Shown in pieces: positions 29,101 through 41,800 of a stretch of DNA of 64,000 bases. The notes beneath the pieces are model-generated. The model worked only from the letters and a program-made list of their open reading frames with translations. It did no database searches and was not told the origin of the DNA. A program made the translations under genes and the position numbers. Source of the stretch: Prunella strophiata (Eukaryota > Chordata > Aves > Passeriformes > Prunellidae); contig JAZBQD010000015.1 in NCBI GenBank assembly GCA_036583965.1, positions 71,836,330-71,900,329 on the forward strand. The letters run 5' to 3'. The first letter of the stretch is position 1, and each line of letters begins with the position of its first letter.

Positions 29101-32100
29101 AATTCTGCAGAAGGTTTTAGCTTGACGTGGTGACTAAGGCAGATGTTCCATGGATTACACCAGACTGCTGCTCCAGGAGTGGAAGAGGATCCAAAGGGGA
29201 ACACTAAGCTCTATGTAAACTGGCAATATATCTGCCTAGAGTTATCACAAAAGGCCACACCATATTATGAACAACTGAAGAGAATCTAGAAGAAGTTCTA
29301 CACGAGACACAACAACTCTGACACAGAACCAGCAGCACCTAGAAATCCAGGCTGACTTGAGTACTGCAAATAATGCACTGAAAACAGGTCCTGCTCCTTC
29401 TTCTATCATATCACATACATGTGCCAGGAAGTAAAAGAGATGCAAACTTAAAAGAGGTTGTTTGTAATACAGCTGGGTGCAATTGGCTCTGTGGGTTCAC
29501 TTAGCGGTGCTGCTGAACACAGAGGGATGTACTGCATCTGAATATTTGCTTTAATTATGCCAGAATTTTCTTCAGCTACTGAAAATGCTGATGGCACACA
29601 GAAAAGCAAATCCAAAAATCCTGTTACATATATATCTGCACTGATTTTAAAAAGGCTACTAAATGAGTTTTGAAAACACAGGTCTCCAGCTGGTAACTAA
29701 GGATACTGATTGCTTCTACAAAGCATTGCAAGAGCAGGTGTGATGGCTCTGTCTACTCTCCAGCCATTGGTCACAGTGAATCTCATGAGAGCTTGGGTTC
29801 TTATTTCTGATTTACATTATTAGAGCAGAACATTCACATCTGATCAGGCAGTTGGCAAAGGCAAGCACTGACACCCAGAGCTATTCCTGTCTCTGCAGCA
29901 TTCCCAAAGGCAGCGCTGTGAAGACGCCCGCTATAAAGAACCATATGCTTGACAAAGACTGAACTACCACCAAGCATTTATCAAAGAAAGAGAATGCACA
30001 ATTTTTATTACAAGACTGTTTAAACCTGTGTGTTCCTGGCTGTCTTAATATACATGTAAAATAGTTTTAAACTGGTGAAGGAAAGATTTTCATGTATGAA
30101 GTGGAGACCAAAGGCAAAGGCAATTCAATTTGAGCTAAGAATGTTTCCTCAATTTCTACCTCATATGCATTGTGGCATTGCTAATGCCAGTCTAAAAGAC
30201 TTCCTGTTGAATTTATGCCTACAGACCTAGACCCTTCTGTTTGCTTCCTCCCTCAATTCAATAAATAAAGTCTGAAAATCTCTCTTCCCTCCTTTCAGAA
30301 AGGAGAGCTGTGAAAATGGTTTTTGGCAGTACTAAAAGAAAACAAACTACACGTAGCTGAGGATCAAACACAAGGAGAGCTAATCTAAAGCCAAGAGAAG
30401 ATCAAAGAACTAGCTCCTGTGTTTAAAGGGAGAAATTAACTTCTATTAAAATATTTGGAAGGCAATATGCCAATACTACAAGAATCTCTCTCTAAGGACT
30501 TGGTGCATTTAAAAAAAAAAAAAAGATAAGATGTTCCACCCAAATAGAAAAAGGAATCAAGAATACTTATAATCTACAGAAAATGAACGTGATATGAAGA
30601 GGAAGGAACAATCTAACAGCTCATTTCCTTATTTTCTTTCTGTGGTTCTCTGACAGTCGGTCAAGCACAAGAGAACACAGATTTATTACACTTAATTTAT
30701 TGTGAGTTAAATTTGAAGTGCTTCCTTGAAGTACTTTCTCTTTTTCAAACATACTTCTCCATATACACGCACACAGAGATTGCCAGCCCTGCTCTGAATG
30801 ATCTCCTACAGTTTAAGAGGAGGCAGAAATACCCTACTTGCTTTGAAAATGGAACATAAGAATATTGGGTAACTTCAGCACTCAATTTTAGGAAGCGAAA
30901 TAGGTATGTCAATCTCTGTTCCTCTCACCTTGGAAAACCCTCAAAATCCTTCAGCATACTCACTTCCCCAGTCAAACTTGGCCAAAGGAAGTGTACCATA
31001 ACAAGCAATTATCATCACCCTTAGACCCATGGTGACACAAACAACACACAACCAACCACAAGACGTAGTAATAGCCTGTTTGGGCCTAATGCAAACCCCT
31101 TAGGACAGAAATTAACCCTTATCAGCAAACAGCTCCCTATGCTTCTCTTTTTGTCCTTTCAAATTAGATAAGCCAAACCTTACTGGAAAAGTAAGGAACA
31201 AAATAATCTGACACAGTTTAGTTTAAATTTGGAAGCACCAGAAGGATGACAGAGAAAAGGCACTGAAGATGTATCTTCTATGAATAAAAACATTAAGTTT
31301 TTATGAAGCAAAGAAATATGTTATTGTTTATTCCAACCTGAAAACTGTAGCTTGTTTGGGGTGCTCCCTAAGGCTGATCACAGGTAAATCACCATCACAC
31401 AGACAAAATGTGAACATCTCACCAAACCTGTGATTATGGAATCTTGCAAATTTTCACCATTTTTTTCTTCCTCTAAAAGAGTTCTTTACACTTTCTGAAA
31501 AGCTGCTCTTGTTGGAGCTTTTCAAATATAACATGACTGTATGTAAAACAGCTGTAAAAGTGTCTAGCACTCCTGCCAAAAACTTGGATGTTGTTCTTGG
31601 GTTATGACATTTTCCTTGGTTTATGCTTTCATGTGGCCTAAACTGAAACTGCCATGCAGTAGTGCTTACACAGATTCAGCACAATGTGGTTTTTACAATG
31701 TATTTGTGTCTGCTAATGAGGTGCAGAGAAGGATGTGATGTACCAGATGCACAGGACTCTTGCCCAGCTCTGTCAAGCAGCAATGGAGATGCTCAGCATG
31801 TCCCAGGTTCTTAACACAGCCATAAACCTGGGGTCTCAGGGTTAATCCAGTACTTCAAAAACTTACATCTTGAATACAGCAAGGGCTAAAACTGGCTTGT
31901 ACAATGGTAAATATACCCTCCTGCAGTTCTGCCTTTGTATCCTTTACATTTTCTCTGATAAGGCATCACTCTTCTGCTATTTAGATTTTAGAATTAAAAA
32001 AGCCCTAAGAGGCGAGCATGTGAAGAGGCAAGATGAGAACTACTTTAACGTAACAAAAATGGCCTGGAGCTGAACCATCTTTAGATTTTGTGAACATTTC

Positions 32101-33009
32101 ATTTAAGAGGAAAAGATTTTAAAGATTATTCAATTGAGTAAAGATTATTTAATGACACTGGACCATGTGTTACTATTTACAGCTCCAGGTTACTGCCTTC
32201 AAAACAACATGATTATATTCAGAGGTATAAGTATTATCTACTCAAGGTTACCCTCATTTCATTTACAAATGTCTTTTTAATGCAAATGTTTTTATGAACA
32301 TCTATGAAATATTTCTTCACTCTATATTGGTACTGATCTGTATGTTAATTCTCTCACACCTTGTGAGGGAGCTTGCATTTCTTATTCCTATGAGAAAAAT
32401 TGCCTGTACTGTGAGGTAACCATACCCTCAGTACCTGGTACAATGTTATCTCTCCTCTAGACTGCGTTTGGAGCAGGAACTTCAGTGCTTTTGACTATCT
32501 CTTACTTTCCCATTTGTATTACTTGGTTTGTTTAGTTTGTTTTAGTTAGAAATGGTATTTGTCTTCTGGGGCTGTTGAGCTGAAAGTCTTGAAAAACTTG
32601 TTTTATCTGTTCCTCTGCAGGTATTTGCATATACAGGGACTGCCTCTGCAAAAGCAAGTAAGAGGCAAATTAGCTAAGCTATCAAGATGTCTTTAAGCTG
32701 CCTAATTTATCTTCTTTTTCCCTGTGATGAATAACATTTTTCTGACCTCCAACTACCAAAGGACCTTACAGTAGCTTAATGTATTGCAGCTGTGAAAATA
32801 TGCCAAATTAACCCTTCCCTGGGAGATCAGCTTACACTTGGCCTCCCTCCATCTCCATGAGTTCACACATCACAGGGCAGATTCCAGCAGATTGTGAAAT
32901 GTTATTCACTGGCAGCACTGTTACAGATGTACAGCTGTTACAGATGCAGGTATGTTTTCCTCATAGATCAAAAAGGTGGAAACGTAGGCAGGAGATTAAA
33001 CAGTACACA

Positions 33010-33100
33010 GACCTAGGGGATTCCAGCCTCGACTCTGTCATTGACTTACATTGTCAGACAGAATTATTTACTTTAATGCCTTTCTCTGAGGTTTGAGAGG
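33010..33100 (+). repeat. Probable MIR-type SINE relic
   Basis: The segment matches the middle of MIR in order. A ggattccagcctcgactct stretch compares with the consensus gggttcgaatcccggctct. Then gtcattgacttac compares with gccacttactagc, gaattatttactttaatg with gggcaagttacttaacc, and cctttctctgagg with ctctctgtgcctcag. It is more diverged than the copies at 0.9 and 7.4 kb, so the call is tentative. Confidence 0.45.
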
Positions 33101-35794
33101 TTTTCCACCTCCACAGACCCATAAATCAAAGCTGTCTCCTTTTCCTAGAACTACTGTTCCCACTAAGAGGCTCCTAAACCATTCTGTATTTCAACAACAG
33201 GGGGAAAAAAGGCTTTTGAGACTCTGCTCCTATATGGCCGTATAGAAATGTATCCTTTCTAAAGAACAAATATTACCGTCACAAAACCCTGATTTCCCTA
33301 GGAAAATGGGAGAAGCATTTTAGAGAGGAAGATACTTATTTTATTTCCCTATATGTATGGTAACACCTAAACATTGCAGCTATAAAAAAAGAAAGTGAAA
33401 AAAAGCAGCAGGAAGCATTCAAACATTAGCCTAACAGCACCAATGTTAATGATTGAAACCACATTCATCTGCAGGAGGGGAAGCTGGCACACACAATATT
33501 CCCTGAAAGGCTCAAAGCATCCACATTATTTTTTCTTTAATAACCAGAACCACAAAAAGTTCCCAAAAGGTTTTGAGGCATTGCACCTCTCTCCAGTCAA
33601 AGCTTTTCAATGTTGTGCTATTAAGCAGCATGAGTTCTACAATAGGGACGTGACTAACACATGGTTTGTCTCTCCCTGCTGCTCTCTTTGCCTGATCAAG
33701 CTTCTGCCTCCAGATCCCAAGTTCGCTGGCAGTGACAGGAAAACTGCTTCTACCCTTTTCCAGCAGGGATGAAAAGGCAAGCTTTTTAAGGTTTAGGCAA
33801 ACCAAGAAACAAGGAAACTTGATGTTTCTCTCATGTTCTGAAATGTAAAGCTTGGACCTACCACTGCCTGGGTAACCCAGGAGACTGCCACAGGAAAGCA
33901 GCGACTACCAACACTAGAAACTGGGTGTTTTCCTTGTGTGCAAATAGCAGAAAATAGGAAATTCCTAAAAGAGCATACAGATTAGCACAAGCTGCAGAAA
34001 TACTTTTTACAATTGGGGTGGGGCACCAGGAAAAGATGTTAATCTAAACTAACAAAAAGTCTTAATCCTAAATATCTCATGTTATCTCAGTCCTTAAATG
34101 ATTACTCTGAGTGCACTATTGCCTTGATTTCTTGCTGCACAGCAGAAATCCAAACCATTCTCATCCCCACACATACATACCAAGCATCATTCTTATCTAT
34201 GCAACATTTTCCAGCACTCCCTGTTTTCCTGAGCGCAGCAAACTCTTCATAATAGGCATTCATTTGATGCTTAATGAATATTGAACAGTAAAACCTAACA
34301 GTGACTCAACATATTGATAAAAACAATATGAATTGGTAAGGCCAGAATTTTTCCTGAAACAACTACTCTGGAAAGCAAAGAACAAAGCTTACGTAAATTT
34401 CTAATACTGAATTTTAAAAAAGAGAAGCAACAAACTGTATTCATTTTTTTTCCTTACAACTAGACTCCTATTCAGTCTTTTGGAAAAACTGAGGAATTAA
34501 TTCTGCTCAATAAAGTTGCAAGCTGTACAATACTATAAATGCACTTGAAATTGCTTTTCTTGTCAAAGGGAAATACAGACTAATGGTTTTCTTGTGCTGC
34601 CTTTATTTCAGTTTTCATTAAGCATGGAAAAACTGATCTCCTGCATGCTAGCTTGATGTACCTCAATGTACAACCACCAAAACAATGTGGTAATTCAAGA
34701 CATATTTGATGTTCATGAGACAGAAAGTTCATGGAATCAGTAACAGGGGAGTTAAACTGTTAAAAAATTGCTCAAATAAAAGCTGTTGGATTGAAGAAAA
34801 CGTATCTAACAGCAATGAGTAGTGATAAATAAATACTATTGCTGCTTCCCATCACATGCTTTTCATCTTCTTCAAAGCTTTGTAGAAATTCTAGGGAACT
34901 CTCCTAATGCAATACATAGATATCATCATCTTCATGCCAAGCATGGGTAAAGAGAGACAGTGCTTACATGACTCTCTGATAGAGGGAAAAAAAAATTGGC
35001 AAAAGCTAAAAGGGCTGCTATTAAATCCTCAGTCCCGGAACCCAGAGAGGCTGATACACCGTTAGCTGACTGCAAAAGATTTTCAAGTACATGAAAAATG
35101 CAGAGAATCTGGATAGCACTTCAGGGGAGTGCAGGGCAAGAAGAGACCTTTGGGCTACCAAAGCCAACCTCTGACTGCAACCCTCCTGCTCTTTGTCATG
35201 GATGCTGCTACATCCATTGCTTAAGCTAAAGATGGCTTCTTGTAGCCATCAATTGACTTGAATTCAGATCAATCTCAGATTCTGTTGATATAAACTAACA
35301 ACAGTTTCAGTTTATAAATAATAACAATAATGAAAGAAGATCTTTCACACATTCTTTCAGAAAAAGTGCTTTCTTGATATTGGTATTGCTGTTTCTAACT
35401 GGGTATTTAGATTTTGTCCTATTCCATGCAAAGCATCAACAAACATAATACATGTCCCACTTTTCTGAATACTAAGAAAACAAGGCTGTACTTCAGCACT
35501 TAAAGGGGGAAGTAAACAGAGAAAGGATGATTTCTAGCTGGCTATCTAGCATGGTAATGTCCCTGATCTCTATCTGGGCCACAGTTTAACCCAGAGAGTC
35601 TTCACAATGACTCAAAAGCCAGCAGAAGAATGATGAGTTTGTCAGTGGTTAAAATACTATCAAGTGCTCATCAGCATCAGAGAAATCCACAACCCTGAAC
35701 TGATGTATCAGCAGCAAAAGCAGACCAAGAACAGTGAATCCCAGCTGAAAGCAGGAAGTGTCTTACTAAAATTAATGCAAAAGCTGAATCAGAG

Positions 35795-35811
35795 AAAAAA
35801 AAAAAAAAAAA
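35795..35811 (+). repeat. Poly(A) run, 17 A
   Basis: Seventeen A preceded by gctgaatcagag and followed by gtacatgg. No retrocopy body is recognised. Confidence 0.85.
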
Positions 35812-38800
35812 GTACATGGACAGTATTCAGAGTTTAGCGCAGAAGTAGGCTGTATCTTTTAAAAGAACCTAAAATAAACATCTCACATGTATATTTGATA
35901 CTTTCACCAGAGTAAAATCCAGCTCACAGAAAAACACTCTTTAAATGACGAAAACTAGCTCCTCCTTTAATTGCCATCCTGTCAGGATACAATGGGGACA
36001 TAACTCTTCTATTCTTGAGTAAAAGAATGAGGCTGCAGAATGTGCTGTACAGCAGTTCTACAGAAACATTTCCAGCTGAACTGTGAAACACTGCATGTAT
36101 CTAATAAATCCACTGGAGACAATAATCACGGTACTGACCCAGGGCAATTGCCCTTATTAACGAATGTACAGATATACTGCCAAGGATCTGTCATTTGGAA
36201 ATCAGAATCAATATCTTAAAGAGGCCTTTGAAACTTGAATATATTAGAGGAAAATATGTGCCTCAATCTATCAAAAATCCTTCCTCAGCCAGTGGAAGTA
36301 CAGCTATTGACAGAAAAAGAATGAGTTACTTGTACTTAGTTGTTACTTGTATGGTACTTATTTCCATGCAACATGTTCTGGGTGGATTTTTCATCTGATA
36401 TACTAAATTCCAGTGCCCATTACTTCCACTGATCCAACAATTTAGTTGGTGAGAGACACCCTCCAATATATTTTGCCAGCAGCAAGAAGTACAGACTGTG
36501 AATTGTACCTTTCCCTTTTCACCTTAGAGCTGATTTCTTTCAGACTTTGCTAATCTTTCCCTCCATATTTCCTTATTGGAACTGAAAGGACAACACCACT
36601 CCCTCAAACTTTAAAACTCTTCTCTCTGTGTCCAACTGACAGCATCAACTGCAGCTATAAAATCATTCAAAGCAGGAAAAGAAAACATTTTTTACACATC
36701 CTTAATTTTACATTTTTAGTCATGTTAGGAAAAATATGTATGATTTGGAAATTCACATTGCACATTCTTGCTGCAAATTCCAAAGCCAATTTCAAACATG
36801 ACAAAGTTCACAGATTTTCAGCTGTATTGTTTGCACGAGGGAGGCTGGAATTGGGAAAAGTCTGACATTATTTAGGTTTGTGTCAATACTTGCTGTTCAT
36901 AAGTTTTGTTCTAATGGCAAATACAAATTCACATAGGAGCTAGTGTTCTCGATATAACTTGATAAAAATGAAACTGATATCCAATTTCATTAAAACTCAC
37001 TGTGGAAAAGCCATGGAACTGTTCTGCAACAGAGGATATTATATCTGGTATTATTTATTTATTAGGGGAGAAATCACTACATAGGCTATTGAAATTATTT
37101 TTCTCTGTTTCATAAAAATATGTCCCTCTTCTACGTGTTTTCATTTCAGCATAAAGAAAGATGATCATACAGTAAAGCCCCATAGGCAACACTGCACATG
37201 AAGTTCAGAGCACACCAGACTTCAGTCTGAGATTGCACTTTTTAATCACCTACTTTAATTTATCCTGGAGTCCCTTTCACTCTGAAGTCAATGGTAAGGC
37301 ATGTTATACTCAGAGGTGGCTTAGAAAAACTTTTATATATGAATTTATATACACAAATCAAATTACTGTATTATATTTTCCCAGAAGCTGACACTAATAT
37401 ACATTAAGGAGAATGTTCTGCAGCCTTCCTTTCACACTTGTGAACACCTGAGACACACAGCTATAAAGGGTATTTTTGGAACATATAAAATTACATGTTT
37501 GTTTGCAAACACCTCAAGGCTTTCAGTCTTTTAGATGGGGGTCAAGTAATTCTGCATTCTTTGGTTTTCAGGACTGTACCATGACAACGCGCTGCAGTTC
37601 TCTAAGAGGTATTTAGTGGATGTATCTGAGGATGAAAGTACTTAATTCTTTTCTTCCTAAAGCCATGCTAAAGACTAATGTCAGCTGGCTGACAAATACA
37701 AAAAATAAAGTTAGATATACACAGAAAATAAGGTCTCTATCTTAATTTGCTACACAATGAGATCCAAAGCAGTTTAACTTTTGTGGAGAGTACAAGACAC
37801 TGACGCTGTAACTGCTTTAGTATGAATTACAGATACATAACTGTCAAACTGGCAACCACAAGTTTTACTTGCATAATATATATTTTACGTTGAAATAAAG
37901 TTTGTTAATTAGCTACTTGTGTCCATTGCAAGTTCAGAATAGGAAAACTAAGAAAAAATTACAGTGAAACAATAATTAAAGAGAGATGCAGAGTATTCTC
38001 CCCATTGGCTTTGCAATATATTAATTTCTCAAGCTTTTGTATAACTGATTATATTTTTTTTAATTTTTTCGAGTAAAAAGCAAAACTAATTAGCTGCACA
38101 CTATTAAGTTAATGCACATTTATCTACAACAATTCGATTCTGACTGTGAAATAATCTTTCTAGCCCATAATTACACTCCAGCTTAATTAGCATAATTTCC
38201 GCAGCACATTCTTTAATAAAGAAGCTGACATAAGGGTTGTTCTTAAACACCAAGGATATTCTAGACAAGTAGAAAAAGGGAGACAGGCAGAGCTGCATTA
38301 AACACCTATTATGTTACCAAGATAGTACACATAAAACAAGAGTATGAATTCAATACTATCTGTACCATCATCAGCATCTCAAGATGCTTTCGCTAAAGAT
38401 AAGCAAACTACTTGAAGGATTTGAGATGTCTCTTGTCCACTTCACTAGAAGTGGTTCCACATCCTTCACAGCTCCTTCCTCCCCTGTCACTGCATCTCAT
38501 CCCCCTCACCAAGGGCAGCCTGTAGATTATTCATTCTCTCACTCTGTGTATTAGTTTCCTTCAGAAAGAAAACATACTGTCTTGCATTTCTTACAATAAT
38601 TTAAGCACAGGCAGTCAATTTCCACTGAAGAGAGTCACTGTAGGTGAAAACACAAATCAGTCTCCAGGTTCATTTAGTCTTTGGTATGCTAGTGAGGATT
38701 TAGCAACTGGGACTCTTATGCACAACTATTTCCCTGGTACTACCACACTAAACTAGTCTTCTATGGCAAATGCAGACAATGCTATGTGGACAATGGCACC

Positions 38801-41800
38801 TGAGTACTGCTCTGCTTGATACTAACACGGAGTTTGGAGGAGAGGCTCTGCCTGCCCTCAGCAACCCTCTGATTCAACTTGTTCTTCTCCTGCCAAAGCC
38901 CACCATGTGCTGAGTGTCAGAGGGTATATATCTGGGCTACAAAAATCTCAACCATAACACAAACAGTCACAAAGTCTCTCCTGACAGTAAAGTACTAAAA
39001 TTTAAAAAAAACCCAAACAAAGAAACTTCCTTGTGTCTTCACCTAACTGTTTCTAAATAATGGTAATTTAAAATGAATTGTTATCAGAATTGCTCTTGGG
39101 TTCTGTGAAAAAATTTGACAAAATATATGCTGTTGGTGAGGATGTCCTTGAACTCCTCCATAGCTACGAGTGGTGAATTTCACCTGCGAAGGATTTATTG
39201 TGTAAGATGATGAAAGACTCTAAGATTATCAAAATCAGCAAGGTGAATTTAAAGCCAAAGTTCTATTTTCATGTAACCTCATAAAGGATTTTAAATTAAT
39301 CAGGTTTCCAAAATGCCTAGGACTCTCCTGAAAAAACGTAGACTTCAGCCTTTAAAATCACACAGGCACTTTTAATAACTTCACTTGCTCTAATTAACTT
39401 TTTATTTTGAGGTTTGTACTATAAGGCAAGACCAGGACCTGAAATGATCTCTGCATACTAATCAGTCATGGACTGCTGCTGCTGCAACATAACATAGGAG
39501 GAGATGTCCTAGAAATTCAACAAAAATTCAGAGCAACTGATAAAACAGGTCTTGGAGAAAAACAAAGCAGCAATACCTATTTCAACTAACTGCTTTCTTC
39601 GGAATAAGTACAACTAGGCAAGTTCTGCCTGATTAGAATTTAAGATAAGGAAATACATCCTAAATTAGGTCCTAAAAGAATTTTTATTCAGACACATAAA
39701 TGATGCATCAACTACTGTCTCGACACTATATAAACACAGCCCATTCAACAGGTTTGGAAAGTGCAAGGAAAACTGAGGATGCCCTGTGAAGCTGCTCCAA
39801 TGCTGTCTCAGAAGTGATGCAACCCAATACTGAGGGAGCCCCTGCTTTGGCATAGCAGGGAGGGAGGGAGTGAAATCATGGCTAACTAGTTCTGCACCTG
39901 CAAAATCTGCTTGACCTTCAGGCCCAGGGCTGCCTAGGAGGATGCTCCTGGGACAGGCAGCTTGGGTCTAACCCAGCACCAGCCAGGTTTGCTTACAGCT
40001 GCAGCTGTGCAGCTCCCATCAGTCTGCACTGAAAAGACAACAGCAGCAGAGCCTTCTGTTCTACTTCCCTTTGAACTGGAGTTCCACACAGCAGAAATTA
40101 AAAGCTGGCTTGTCAGAAGACAAGTATTACCTTTTTTTTGAAGGTAAGCTTTTCCTGTTATAATTAAGATTAGAGTACATGAACAATAAAAATAGTAGTA
40201 TTTTTCAACAGACTGAATTACCTTTGCTAATAAAATTTTACTTTAGCCAGCTGTTTAAAATCAGGTTACCTATAAAGATAGCATGGTAGCCAAGTTTATT
40301 AAAAGATGCTAACATTTTTGGCTGCCAAATTACAAGGGTCTGGCTGTGAGCTTTTGTTTGTCAACTGCACATCCAAAATGAATGCACCTAAAATTACTAG
40401 CCAATTTTGAAAACCTTGATCTGCTAGGTTTGTCTTGTTCTTTCTCTTTGACAGTTATTTACCTCTGCCAAATTTTCCTTGCAGAACATCAGAGCACTGA
40501 GAAAAGAAGAAAGCAAATCAGCTTCGCCTTCAGTCCCGCAACTTTGAGTTAGAAGATAAAGAGTTATAGCTTGAAGACATGAGATAAAAGCAAAGCAATA
40601 TACTCACAGCCACAAACTCTGTGAATTAAACTAAGAAAAAAAACCCCTGTAGGTCAGGCAGAGATCATGCAGAGTAAGCACAGCAAGAGACAAGGAAATG
40701 GGAAGCATAAATATATTGTTATTTTTTTCCATGTCATTTCATATCTCTATACATCTGGTTTGCTACCTATTAAAAATAGCCCTTCTGAAAGATTTTTGAG
40801 ACCTTGCCATAAAAATCACTGACTCCAGGGCAAAATGTTATTATCAGTGCTGCCACAGAAGTGCAGAGTAGTCACTGAGACCAAAATGGTTTTAAAGAGG
40901 GTGAAGGATCCAAGACAAAAAAAACCCATCAGGAGGCAAATTATTGTCCACCATTTGTTAAGCAAGCACTGTGCAAAAAGAAAATGAGAGAAGCTTAGTA
41001 AAATGCAATTTGTTTCACATGCCTAAAGAAGCTGTGTTTCTCATTTATGTTCTCAGGTATTTTGCCCTAAAACTCAAATTTCCTTGAAACAGAATCCTAA
41101 CATCCCAGTTCTGAGAACTGATGCTGACTGGAGAATATAAGCAAAAACATGTATCTAAAGAGAGGCTTAAGAAAAAATTCCTCACCTTATTAAAAATAAT
41201 CCCAGTGTATGCAGTTACAAAATGGTAAATTACAAATACTCACTGAGGACAGCCCTTAATAAAACAGCAGCTTAGGTCAGTATTTCACCTGATCTGTTAC
41301 CACATTGTTGACAAAATACGTTAATGACTCTCACAGCTGAACAATTGAAACTGGGTGGTTTCCTGACTGTTTTAGCAAGTTAGACTTGCTCTTGATTTTT
41401 CCTGTGATAATGGAATTAGTCAGCAATACAGAGGCTGAAAACTTGGATTTTGCTTTACTCAAGAGCAATTTAATGAAACAAATCTTGAACATGCCCAGGA
41501 TGTACACACAGTATAGATGAGTATTTATGTGATACCAATCACCAGACTCACCAATACCTATCAGCCTTTACTGCCATCTGTTCAGCAGTCTCAATCGTTT
41601 ACCAACTGGGAAACATCTAAATACTACTCCCACCATCTTCCTTAAAAATACTTTCATCATCCAATACAACCAGATAAGAAGCTTACAGTTCTAGAGAATG
41701 CTGCTGGCCTTGGAACTGATTTCCTTCCAATCAATAAGGAGTAATATTTTGAAGAGTCAAAATTTTACTTATCAACATGACTTCTCAGCACTAGGTTTTC

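Noticed and set aside
31000..31140. C- and A-rich stretch suspected to be a nuclear copy of mitochondrial DNA
   Set aside because: No mitochondrial gene order, tRNA or protein reading frame could be recognised in it.
37255..37320. ctgaagtcaatggtaag motif, like tails of ancient amniote LINEs
   Set aside because: Only about 20 bases resemble the remembered motif. The flanks do not follow, so it cannot be separated from chance.
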